Positions 1 to 5,666 of a DNA stretch of 5,748 nt are shown here, piece by piece. The stretch's first letter is position 1; each line of letters begins with the position of its first letter. Where the stretch lies: positions 380 to 6,127 of the forward strand of contig JAMDCN010000007.1 in assembly GCA_023489025.1 (NCBI GenBank). Reading direction: 5' to 3'. This stretch comes from Deltaproteobacteria bacterium. GTDB lineage: Bacteria > Desulfobacterota_E > Deferrimicrobia > Deferrimicrobiales > Deferrimicrobiaceae. The notes beneath the pieces were generated by a model. That model searched no databases and was not told where the DNA came from. It worked only from the letters and a program-made list of their open reading frames with translations. Made by a program: the position numbers and the translations under genes.

Positions 1-255
1 GTCGATCCCGACCGTGTCGAACTTCCCGGCCGCCGCGGCGACCTTTACCTTGGTTCCCACACCGTCGGTGCTCGAGACGAGGACCGGGTCGCGGTACTTC
101 CGCGCGGGGAAGCGGAAGAAGCCCGCGAACGCGCCGATCTCCCCCAGCACCTCCTTGCGGTGCGTCGTGCGGACCATCGGCCTGATTCGACGCACGAGGC
201 GTTCTCCCTCGTCGATGTCGACGCCGGCGGCTCTGTACGTGGCGGGTTTTTTCAA
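1..255 (-). CDS. purM: Phosphoribosylformylglycinamidine cyclo-ligase (AIR synthetase), N-terminal part
   Basis: PurM closes the imidazole ring of formylglycinamidine ribonucleotide using ATP, giving aminoimidazole ribonucleotide, a cytosolic step of de novo purine synthesis. Only the first 85 codons are present; the gene continues past the left edge. The translation opens with a tyrosine-arginine-alanine-alanine-glycine-valine-aspartate-isoleucine-aspartate block at about residues 7-15, matching the usual Y-x-x-AGVDID start of PurM. Near residues 62-70 it has the family hallmark STDGVGTKV, the glycine-rich ATP/substrate loop, followed by GKFDTVGID at the edge. The start is a TTG at 253-255: no in-frame ATG precedes the conserved block, and GGAG lies 6 nt upstream (262-265). 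The gene is divergent from the CinA-like gene. The family is certain; the start is likely. Confidence 0.95.
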   Translation of the reverse strand, partial: MKKPATYRAAGVDIDEGERLVRRIRPMVRTTHRKEVLGEIGAFAGFFRFPARKYRDPVLVSSTDGVGTKVKVAAAAGKFDTVGID

Positions 256-261
256 GATGCG

Positions 262-265
262 CTCC
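262..265 (-). promoter_or_regulatory. Ribosome binding site for purM TTG start
   Basis: On the minus strand GGAG sits 6 nt before the TTG at 255-253. It supports TTG as the real start, because no ATG lies nearby in frame. Confidence 0.6.
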
Positions 266-281
266 GGGCGGAATGTACCCC

Positions 282-311
282 ACGGTAACGATTCGCCGAA
301 GGGGATGTCAA
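282..311 (-). promoter_or_regulatory. Candidate sigma-70 promoter for purM
   Basis: The minus strand has a perfect TTGACA (-35) at 311-306. After an 18-nt spacer comes TACCGT at 287-282, which keeps the three most conserved -10 positions (first T, second A, last T) but is otherwise weak. Transcription would begin near 275, leaving a leader of about 20 nt before the TTG start. The -35 is convincing and the -10 is marginal. The spacer region (256-365) also holds the upstream signals of the rightward CinA-like gene, for which I see only a TAAGAT -10-like hexamer at about 335-340 and no good -35. Confidence 0.4.
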
Positions 312-353
312 TGATTTTCGCTCCATCACGGGGTAAGATGAAAGAATTCGAAC

Positions 354-360
354 AGGGAGG
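354..360 (+). promoter_or_regulatory. Ribosome binding site of the CinA-like gene
   Basis: A strong AGGAGG-like sequence (AGGGAGG) lies 5 nt before ATG 366. Two ATG codons stand close together (362 and 366). Only the second opens the conserved frame, and the spacing fits it. Confidence 0.7.
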
Positions 361-365
361 GATGC

Positions 366-1121
366 ATGGCGACGAGAGTGGGGATCGTCATCCTCGGCGA
401 CGAGGTGCTGAAGGGGGAGATCAGGGAGGCGAACCTCGCCCACATGATCCCGCTGCTGGCCGAGTGGGGGGCGGAGACGGCGCTGTGCGCGATCCTTCCG
501 GACGACATCCCTGTGGTGGTCCGGCACCTGCGGCGTTATCTGGAGGAGGTCGATCTGCTCGTGCTGACCGGGGGGATCGGTCCGACCCCCGACGACATCA
601 CCCGCGACGCCGTGGCCGAGGTCGCCGGGGTCCCGCTGATCATGCACCCGGAGGCGAAGGCGGCGCTGGAAGCCCGGCCGTACAAGGGAGCGAACCCGGA
701 ATACCGGTTGCTGATGGCCCAGGTCCCGCAAGGCGCGACGCTGATCCCGAACCCGCTCTCCCCGGCTCCGGGCTTCTTCATCGACCGGATGGCGGTCTTC
801 CCCGGGGTCCCGCGCATGCTTCAGGCGATGTTCGAGTGGGTGAAGCCGATGGTTTCGGGCCACCGCAAAAGTCGGATCACCCTCTACTCGATGGCCCCGG
901 AATCGTCGTACGCCGGGATCATGAAGGAGGCCATGTCGGCGTTCCCCGAGGTCGGCGTCGGCTCGTACCCTTTGAGCGACGGGGAATACCGCGTGCGGGT
1001 GGTCTTCCGCGGCGACCGGTTCGACCGGACGGACGCTTGCGCGGCCGCGTTCGCTTCGATGCTCGCGAGGATCGGGTTCGAGGTCCTGCGCAGGGTGGAA
1101 GAGCGAGGCGACGATGCTTAG
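366..1121 (+). CDS. Stand-alone CinA N-terminal / MoaB-Mog-like molybdopterin-binding domain protein (COG1058)
   Basis: This 251-residue protein has the MoCF-binding fold of MoaB, Mog and MoeA. Visible family motifs are GDEVLKGE at 11-18, the pterin/nucleotide-binding loop LTGGIGPTPDD followed by TRDAVAEV at 67-85, PNPLSPAPGF at 128-137 and FPGVP at 145-149. The C-terminal third (about 168-245, with GSYP and EYRVRVVFRG) resembles the small middle domain of CinA. The C-terminal PncC-type nicotinamide-nucleotide deamidase domain of full CinA (about 410-430 residues) is absent. Characterised relatives of this form hydrolyse ADP-ribose or related dinucleotides. The true substrate here is unknown, and a molybdenum-cofactor role is not implied by the domain alone. 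The start is ATG 366, preceded by AGGGAGG at 354-360; a nearer ATG at 362 is out of frame. The next gene overlaps its last 8 bp. Confidence 0.9.
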   Translation: MATRVGIVILGDEVLKGEIREANLAHMIPLLAEWGAETALCAILPDDIPVVVRHLRRYLEEVDLLVLTGGIGPTPDDITRDAVAEVAGVPLIMHPEAKAALEARPYKGANPEYRLLMAQVPQGATLIPNPLSPAPGFFIDRMAVFPGVPRMLQAMFEWVKPMVSGHRKSRITLYSMAPESSYAGIMKEAMSAFPEVGVGSYPLSDGEYRVRVVFRGDRFDRTDACAAAFASMLARIGFEVLRRVEERGDDA

Positions 1122-1806
1122 TGTAGCGCGGAAGTTCACGGGTTTCCTGCTCGGAATTTCCCTGTTGTTCGTTTCATTCGACTTGGCATTCGCCTTCGGT
1201 CCCGCCCCGGGAAAATGGGAGGAATCGACCCCCGGCCGATGGGAGTCGCTCCCGGAGCGGCATGTCGGGGGGACCGACAACGGCCTCTCGGTGGAGGTGA
1301 CGATGCCCCCGGGAACCGGCGTTGTCTACGCGCGCACAGGCTCTTGGAGTCCGGGAACCGCAAACCTGCGCTTCGCCGTGGACAACGTGAACGCGGGAGA
1401 AAACGATTACCTGCCGGGAGAAGCGGTCTTCCCGGCATCGGTCACGTTCGTCTTCGGGAAGGATTCGCTGAAACTCGGCGCGAAAAGACGATTGGGACTC
1501 TTCCTGCGGCAGCTCCGGTACGGGTTCACCCCGTCCGGGATCCGGCTGACCTACGCGTGGGGGAACGGGCTCCCGGTCGGATCGATGTATCGCCTTTGGG
1601 AAGAGGAGACGGTGTTCGTCGTCGCGGGGCCGGAGGAGGCGGGAAAGACGATCTCCTCGACCCGCCGTCTCGGCGACGACTTCCGCGCCGCCTACGGCCG
1701 CCCCCCGAAAGGACCGGTGACCGAAGTCCGGGTGAGCGCCCGCCGCCCGTCCCGCGAGAAGGGGCCGGTCCACGGATCGATCACCGTGCGTTTCCCCGTG
1801 GAGTGA
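1114..1806 (+). CDS. Secreted DUF3047-like protein of unknown function
   Basis: A 230-residue protein with a clear Sec signal peptide: basic start (residues 6-7 RK), hydrophobic core about 8-25, and probable cleavage after AFA at 27. The mature part is therefore likely periplasmic. Blocks at 106-115 (FPASVTFVFG), 144-157 (RLTYAWGNGLPVGS), 168-198 (FVVAGPEEAGK through RRLGDDFRAAYGRPP) and 202-227 resemble, from memory, the order of conserved blocks in DUF3047: a beta strand, a Y-x-W-G-x-x-x-P-x-G segment, then R-x-x-x-x-D-(F/Y)-x-x-x-(F/Y)-G. The usual acidic DTDNTG-type segment near the C-terminus is replaced here by a basic SARRPSREKGP stretch, so this is a divergent member or a related fold. 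No enzymatic residues are recognisable. Its ATG lies inside the end of the CinA-like gene (8-bp overlap), which suggests translational coupling. Its stop abuts the stop of the convergent TPR gene. The reading frame and secretion are secure; the family label is tentative. Confidence 0.75.
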   Translation: MLSVARKFTGFLLGISLLFVSFDLAFAFGPAPGKWEESTPGRWESLPERHVGGTDNGLSVEVTMPPGTGVVYARTGSWSPGTANLRFAVDNVNAGENDYLPGEAVFPASVTFVFGKDSLKLGAKRRLGLFLRQLRYGFTPSGIRLTYAWGNGLPVGSMYRLWEEETVFVVAGPEEAGKTISSTRRLGDDFRAAYGRPPKGPVTEVRVSARRPSREKGPVHGSITVRFPVE

Positions 1807-1809
1807 TCA
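1804..1809. other. Abutting convergent stop codons sharing a TGATCA palindrome
   Basis: The rightward DUF3047-like gene ends with TGA at 1804-1806, and the leftward TPR gene ends with TGA read from TCA at 1807-1809. There is no spacer, so any transcription terminator must lie within the opposing coding sequence. Confidence 0.9.
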
Positions 1810-2865
1810 TTTCGGCGTCTTGCCGGCCTGCTTCTTCGCCTTCCGGGACATCGCCACCTGCAATCCGCGGGCGTATTCCGCTTTCGGATCCGCCCCGATC
1901 GCCTTCACGAAATGGTCGATCGCGGCGTCGTACTCCTCCCTCTCCAGCAGGATTTTCCCCATCTCGTTGTGCGCGGGGGCGAACGTCGGGCGGGCCTGCA
2001 CGGTCAGCTCGAACTTCCCCATCGCCTCCCCGGTGCGGTCGAGGCGCAACAGGGCCACCCCCTCCGCGTAGCGGATTTCAAACGCCTTCCGGTAATCCGC
2101 CGTCACCAGGGATGCCCGGCGAAGTTCCTTCAACGCTTCCTGCGCGTTTCCCGCGAGGTAGAGTTCAACGCCCAGGCGGTGCCGCGCCTCGATGAACCGC
2201 GGGTCGAGGTCGATCGCCTTGCGGTATTCGGCGACGGCGCGCCGGCGGTCTCCCAATCTCGAGAAGAGTTTTCCGGCCTGAAAATGCTCGAGGCGGCTGC
2301 GGATCGTCTTCAGGTTGAATTTCGCGTTCGCGTGGTTCGGGTTGATCTTGATCGCCTTGCGCATCTCGAAGATCGCGTCGTCGTAGAGACGCTCATAGTA
2401 GTGCGCGAGTCCGAGCGTGGCGTACGCCTCGTCGAGGGGCGCGCCGGACGGGGCGGAGGCGATGACGTTCCGCAACAGGGCGACCGCCTGGGCGCTGCGT
2501 CCGCTCTTGACGTACAGCTTCCCCATGGAGACCCCGGCGCGGAACAGGAGATCGTCGCGTCCTTTCCCTCCGATTCTCCCGGCCACCTCCGGCATGGAAA
2601 AGAGGATATCTTCCGCTTTCCCGTAGGTGAGGATGTTGCGGGAGTGGAGAGAAGCCAGCTGAAGCAACGCCTCCCCGTGCAGCGGATTCTCGACGACCGC
2701 CTGCGCGAATGCACGCTCGGCCTGCCGGTACTCTCCCGCGGCGATCCGTTCCCGGCCAAGGGAATAGAGACGGTCCGCCTCCTCGGCTCCGGCGTGGGAC
2801 GTGCATGGATTCAGTGCGGGAAAAAGGAAGAGGAGGAAAATCGCTACAGAGGTCGGAAAGCGCAA
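1807..2865 (-). CDS. Secreted tetratricopeptide-repeat protein
   Basis: A 352-residue protein (TTG start) made almost wholly of TPR helices after a Sec signal peptide. The signal has an MRFP start, a hydrophobic run at about residues 6-20 and likely cleavage after SHA at 25. LNPC at 18-21 is a poor lipobox, so a lipoprotein is less likely. TPR units with the usual G/A, Y and P positions are visible at about 31-64, 106-140, 146-178, 193-226, 227-258, 262-295 and 296-330; the tail is lysine-rich. TPR arrays are protein-binding scaffolds, so a periplasmic or envelope assembly role is inferred, with no specific partner visible. The open frame runs on upstream to 3261, over the divergent cytochrome gene. 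I reject those upstream starts because ATG 2931 would put about 20 extra residues before the signal peptide and lacks a ribosome site. TTG 2865 has G-rich sequence 5 nt before it. The gene is divergent from the cytochrome gene and could be co-regulated with it. Confidence 0.85.
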   Translation of the reverse strand: MRFPTSVAIFLLFLFPALNPCTSHAGAEEADRLYSLGRERIAAGEYRQAERAFAQAVVENPLHGEALLQLASLHSRNILTYGKAEDILFSMPEVAGRIGGKGRDDLLFRAGVSMGKLYVKSGRSAQAVALLRNVIASAPSGAPLDEAYATLGLAHYYERLYDDAIFEMRKAIKINPNHANAKFNLKTIRSRLEHFQAGKLFSRLGDRRRAVAEYRKAIDLDPRFIEARHRLGVELYLAGNAQEALKELRRASLVTADYRKAFEIRYAEGVALLRLDRTGEAMGKFELTVQARPTFAPAHNEMGKILLEREEYDAAIDHFVKAIGADPKAEYARGLQVAMSRKAKKQAGKTPK

Positions 2866-2870
2866 GGCAA

Positions 2871-2876
2871 CCCCCC
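2871..2876 (-). promoter_or_regulatory. G-rich ribosome binding site for the TPR gene TTG start
   Basis: Six consecutive G on the minus strand lie 5 nt before TTG 2865-2863. This is a non-canonical but workable Shine-Dalgarno pairing. It decides the start in favour of TTG over the upstream ATG at 2931. Confidence 0.45.
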
Positions 2877-2903
2877 GGCGAAAATAATCCAAACGCTGTT
2901 TGC

Positions 2904-2935
2904 GTCGATTATATACAATATCGAAGCCCATCGAC
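2904..2935. promoter_or_regulatory. Dyad symmetry over the divergent promoter (possible operator)
   Basis: TCGAT at 2905-2909 and ATCGA at 2920-2924 form inverted arms 10 nt apart, spanning the -10 boxes. GTCGAT at 2904-2909 also pairs with ATCGAC at 2930-2935. The arms are short, so chance is possible. The position on top of the shared promoter zone of two divergent genes is what makes it worth listing. Confidence 0.25.
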
Positions 2936-2942
2936 TTGTGAA
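2908..2942 (-). promoter_or_regulatory. Candidate promoter for the TPR gene in the divergent spacer
   Basis: The minus strand carries TTCACA (-35, five of six) at 2942-2937. After 16 nt comes TATTGT at 2920-2915, and a perfect TATAAT lies just downstream at 2913-2908, though 23 nt from that -35. Either -10 gives a leader of roughly 35-45 nt to TTG 2865. The block is strikingly AT-rich against its GC-rich surroundings. On the plus strand the same bases contain TACAAT (2914-2919), a possible -10 for the cytochrome gene, but I find no matching -35. Confidence 0.4.
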
Positions 2943-2986
2943 TATGTCCTCGTATCCGCACGGTGTTCGGTATCGCGAGTCGCTTC

Positions 2987-2991
2987 GGAGG
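2987..2991 (+). promoter_or_regulatory. Ribosome binding site of the cytochrome gene
   Basis: GGAGG lies 8 nt before ATG 3000. This fixes the start of the cytochrome at the codon that opens the signal peptide rather than at the frame's earlier ATG codons, which fall inside the divergent TPR gene. Confidence 0.8.
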
Positions 2992-2999
2992 CGGGCAAG

Positions 3000-4433
3000 A
3001 TGCGACGGATCGCGGGTTTCCTTGGTCTGGTCTTCTGTTCAGCGTTTCTTGCGTCGGTCTCACCTGCCGCGCCCGGCGGCGGGAACCCCCATCGCGACAT
3101 TTCCTGTAATGAATGCCACGAAAAGATCCCGGCGAAGGGGAAAACCGCCCCCGCGGAGGTTCTCGCCGGTCTGAAGAAAGGGCCCGTCGAACTGTGCCGC
3201 GATTGCCACCCCGAGGCGGAAGTTTCCCATCATCCCGTCGTGAAGAAAACGGAACGCGCACTGCCCGAGGGGCTTCCCCTGAGCGCCGCGGGGGAAGTGA
3301 TCTGCTCCACCTGCCACGACATCCACCAGAAGGAGCCGGCGAGTTACCTTCTGCGCGGGTTCGACACCGGAAGGTACTCCGTGCGGATGGACCTTTGCCT
3401 CGACTGCCACGGGGAAACGTTCATCGCCATCAACCCCCACAACGCCGGGCCGGAGAGCGAGAAGTGCCGCACCTGCCACGTGGGGAAACCCGGCGCGACC
3501 GACGATTCGGGAACGGTGAAGATGCAGGAGAACCTCGGGAGGATCTGCGACTTCTGCCACAACGTCCGCGTGAAGGCCCACCCCGAAAACGTCGACACGA
3601 TGAAAAGCCTCCCCCGAGGGTTGCCGCGCGGAAAGGGCGGGGAAGTGATCTGCGGGACGTGTCACGATCCGCACGGGACGTCCGGAACGATCCACTTCCT
3701 TCGACGCATGTACGTGGAAGCGCTGGAGCGGGGACGGTACGCGAACCCCCACGGCAAGGCGGACTACGCCTCCTGCCAGGGGTGCCACCTCGAAGTGCGG
3801 TTGAAGAAGGAGGAGATGCGGGCGAACCTGCGGTACGCGGGGGACGACATGCGGATCTGCCACTCGTGCCACGGCGCGATGGACGCGTGCCACCCGGTCC
3901 TGATCACCCTCCCGGACACGATGAAGCCGGGAAAGGATCTGCCCCTGACCCCCGACGGCAAGATCAAGTGCCTCACCTGCCACGACCCGATGGCGGAGGG
4001 GAGCGGGGTAGCGGTCCGGCGAAAGGAGAAGGGGGAGCCGGTGAACGCCCTCTGCTTCCGTTGCCACGACAAGGCGGATCTCTCTTCACGCAATCCCCAC
4101 GCGACGATGTCGGACCGCGAAACGTGCCGCTTCTGCCACGACACGATGACCGACCCGACGAACGAGGAGGCGGGGCGGGTCTCGTTCATCTCGAACACAC
4201 GGCTGATCTGCCTGCGATGCCACGCCCAGGAGAACCACCCGATGGGCGTGAACCACATGGTGTCTCCGAAGGGGGAGGTGCCGGAACCGTTCAAACTCGA
4301 CGGGCGCGGGCGCCTCACCTGCACGACGTGTCACAACCCCCACATCGACGCGAAAGGGGGCGACGGGCGGAACCGCCGGTTCGTGATCGCGGGGGAGGGC
4401 TCCGCCCTCTGCTCCCGCTGCCACAGGAGATAG
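3000..4433 (+). CDS. Secreted 15-haem c-type cytochrome with four tetrahaem repeats
   Basis: A 477-residue protein with a Sec signal peptide (MRRIAG start, hydrophobic core about 7-20, cleavage near 23-24 in SPAA) and 15 CXXCH haem-attachment sites, starting at residues 36, 66, 102, 133, 156, 183, 218, 259, 287, 324, 352, 376, 404, 441 and 471. It belongs with doubled-CXXCH multihaem cytochromes (CxTCHDPH blocks). Such proteins carry electrons through the periplasm or to outer-surface acceptors in respiring anaerobes; haems would be attached outside the cytoplasmic membrane. The sites repeat in an A-B-C-D order four times, with conserved NPH, HP and CHDPH histidines as likely distal ligands; unit 2 lacks site D. 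There is no lipobox (LVFC has F before the cysteine), no transmembrane helix after the signal and no catalytic domain. The protein ends two residues after the last haem site. One extra cysteine (297) lies beside a ligand histidine. Function beyond electron transfer cannot be read from the sequence. Confidence 0.93.
   Translation: MRRIAGFLGLVFCSAFLASVSPAAPGGGNPHRDISCNECHEKIPAKGKTAPAEVLAGLKKGPVELCRDCHPEAEVSHHPVVKKTERALPEGLPLSAAGEVICSTCHDIHQKEPASYLLRGFDTGRYSVRMDLCLDCHGETFIAINPHNAGPESEKCRTCHVGKPGATDDSGTVKMQENLGRICDFCHNVRVKAHPENVDTMKSLPRGLPRGKGGEVICGTCHDPHGTSGTIHFLRRMYVEALERGRYANPHGKADYASCQGCHLEVRLKKEEMRANLRYAGDDMRICHSCHGAMDACHPVLITLPDTMKPGKDLPLTPDGKIKCLTCHDPMAEGSGVAVRRKEKGEPVNALCFRCHDKADLSSRNPHATMSDRETCRFCHDTMTDPTNEEAGRVSFISNTRLICLRCHAQENHPMGVNHMVSPKGEVPEPFKLDGRGRLTCTTCHNPHIDAKGGDGRNRRFVIAGEGSALCSRCHRR
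3084..3431 (+). repeat. Cytochrome tetrahaem repeat unit 1
   Basis: Residues 29-144 (116 aa). Order: NPH (29-31), haem A (36), haem B (66), HP (78-79), haem C with CHDIH (102-109), haem D (133). This is the complete form of the unit. Confidence 0.8.
3432..3743 (+). repeat. Cytochrome repeat unit 2, trihaem (site D missing)
   Basis: Residues 145-248 (104 aa). Order: NPH (145-147), haem A (156), haem B (183), HP (194-195), haem C with CHDPH (218-225), then GRY (245-247) running almost directly into the next unit's NPH. No CXXCH occurs where units 1, 3 and 4 have site D. Confidence 0.8.
3744..4091 (+). repeat. Cytochrome tetrahaem repeat unit 3
   Basis: Residues 249-364 (116 aa). Order: NPH (249-251), haem A (259), haem B (287), CHP (297-299), haem C with CHDPM (324-331, Met where other units have His), haem D (352). 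Confidence 0.8.
4092..4430 (+). repeat. Cytochrome tetrahaem repeat unit 4
   Basis: Residues 365-477 (113 aa). Order: NPH (365-367), haem A (376), haem B (404), HP (413-414), haem C with CHNPH (441-448), haem D (471), then the stop. The protein ends at the unit boundary, without the linker that would lead to a next NPH. Confidence 0.8.
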
Positions 4434-4439
4434 CCGGAG

Positions 4440-5666
4440 CTATTCGTACCGCAGCGCCTCGATGGGATCCATCCGCGACGCCTTGCGCGCCGGGTAGTAC
4501 CCGAAGAAGACGCCGACCGCGGCGGAGAAGCCGAAGGCGAGAAACACCGCGGCCGGGGAGATGACGGTGGTCCAGCCGGCGAAGCGCGAGGTGAGGACCG
4601 CGCCGCCCGCGCCGAGCAGGATCCCCACGGCGCCCCCGGTGAGGGCCAGCATCACCGCCTCGATCAGGAACTGGGAGAGGATGTCGCGCTCCCGCGCCCC
4701 GACCGCCATCCGGATCCCGATCTCCCGCGTCCGCTCCGTCACCGACACCAGCATGATGTTCATGATCCCGATGCCGCCGACCAGCAGCGAGACGGAGGCG
4801 ATCCCGCCCAGCAGCAGGCTCATGATCCGGGTGGCGGACTCGGCCAGGGCCAGCATCTCCGAGAGGTTCCGCACCGAGAAATCGTCGGTTCCCCCCTGTC
4901 CGATCCGGTGGCGCTGGCGCAGCAGTTCGATCACCTGCCGCTCGGCCTCCTTGACGCGGTCGCCGTCGACCGCCTGCGCGATGATGGCGCCCACCGCCCC
5001 CACGTGCGCGCTGCCCGACAATTTCTTCTGCAGGGTGGTGATGGGGAGGATCACGACGTCGTCCTGGTCTTGCCCCTGGGGCGACTGCCCCTTCCGGTCG
5101 AGGACGCCGACCACCGTGAAGGGGGACCGCTTGATCCGCACGATCTTCCCCACCGGGTCATCGGCGCCGAACAGGTAGTCCGACACCGTCTGGCCGAGCA
5201 GGCACACCTTGGACGCCGCTTCCATCTCCTGCGACGTGAAGTTTCTCCCCGACGTCACCTTCCATTCGCGCATGTCGAGGTATTCCGGCGCGGCCCCCTG
5301 CAGGATCGTGCTCCAGTTCTGGTTCCCGTAGACGACCGGCCCGCTGGATCGCATCACGGGGGAGGCCGCCCGTACCGGGGAAAGCTCCTTCCCGATCGCC
5401 CGCGCGTCTGCCATCGTCAGCGTGGGTGCGCCCCCGAACCCCGAACGCAGGCCGCCCGACGTGGTGCTCCCCGGAAGCACCAGCAGCAGGTTCGATCCGA
5501 TGGAGGCGATCTGGGCGGAGATCCGCTGGTTCGCTCCCTCGCCGATCGCCACCATGATGATGACCGCCGCCACGCCGATGATCATCCCCAGCATCGTGAG
5601 GATCGAGCGCATCTTGTTCGCGCGCAGCGAACGGAAGGCGACCTTTCCCGCGGAATAGAGGTTCAT
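4440..5666 (-). CDS. MacB-type ABC transporter permease (MacB periplasmic core + FtsX domain)
   Basis: A 408-residue inner-membrane permease, the usual length for stand-alone MacB/YknZ-like subunits lacking a fused ATPase. It has an N-terminal cytoplasmic helix (residues 5-20, with RSLRANKMRS), TM1 at about 21-42 (LTMLGMIIGVAAVIIMVAIG), a periplasmic MacB core domain at about 45-275, TM2 at about 282-307, the coupling segment VTERTREIGIRMAVGA (309-324), TM3 at about 332-358 and TM4 at about 370-391. It ends with the family tail YYPARKASRMDPIEALRYE. Such permeases work as mechanotransmission transporters with an ATPase and usually a MacA-like periplasmic adaptor and an outer-membrane exit duct, moving peptides, antibiotics or lipids. 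The substrate is not predictable here. Its ATG overlaps the ATPase stop as ATGA, with GGGAG 8 nt upstream (5675-5679). It is convergent with the cytochrome gene, 6 bp apart, and need not be functionally linked to it. Confidence 0.95.
   Translation of the reverse strand: MNLYSAGKVAFRSLRANKMRSILTMLGMIIGVAAVIIMVAIGEGANQRISAQIASIGSNLLLVLPGSTTSGGLRSGFGGAPTLTMADARAIGKELSPVRAASPVMRSSGPVVYGNQNWSTILQGAAPEYLDMREWKVTSGRNFTSQEMEAASKVCLLGQTVSDYLFGADDPVGKIVRIKRSPFTVVGVLDRKGQSPQGQDQDDVVILPITTLQKKLSGSAHVGAVGAIIAQAVDGDRVKEAERQVIELLRQRHRIGQGGTDDFSVRNLSEMLALAESATRIMSLLLGGIASVSLLVGGIGIMNIMLVSVTERTREIGIRMAVGARERDILSQFLIEAVMLALTGGAVGILLGAGGAVLTSRFAGWTTVISPAAVFLAFGFSAAVGVFFGYYPARKASRMDPIEALRYE

Noticed and set aside
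14..1126. Long open frame of 370 codons on the plus strand overlapping purM and the CinA-like gene
   Set aside because: The translation is a low-complexity Arg/Gly/Pro-rich product typical of a GC-rich off-frame shadow. It overlaps purM and lies in another frame from the COG1058 gene, both of which carry clear family motifs.
252..1280. 342-codon minus-strand open frame opposite the CinA-like gene
   Set aside because: Rich in Arg, His, Asp and Pro with no recognisable motif; it is antisense to a well-supported gene.
2709..2999. N-terminal extension of the cytochrome frame (97 codons before ATG 3000)
   Set aside because: It overlaps the divergent TPR gene and the promoter spacer. GGAGG 8 nt before ATG 3000 and the signal peptide mark the true start.
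2866..3261. N-terminal extension of the TPR protein (up to 132 further codons)
   Set aside because: The extension is Arg/Pro-rich, runs antisense over the cytochrome signal peptide, and would bury a good Sec signal peptide inside the protein. TTG 2865 with its G-rich ribosome site explains the start better.
4395..4409. Perfect 6-bp inverted repeat GAGGGC-TCC-GCCCTC near the end of the cytochrome gene, considered as a terminator
   Set aside because: It lies inside the coding sequence before the last haem site, has no following T-run, and short GC palindromes are expected by chance in this composition.
3000..4433. Outer-membrane lipoprotein status of the cytochrome
   Set aside because: The only N-terminal cysteine (residue 13, in LVFC) has Phe at -1, which does not fit a lipobox, and a normal signal-peptidase I site follows.
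3113..4564. 483-codon plus-strand frame overlapping the cytochrome
   Set aside because: Arg/Pro/Gly-rich off-frame translation of the cytochrome gene, without domains.
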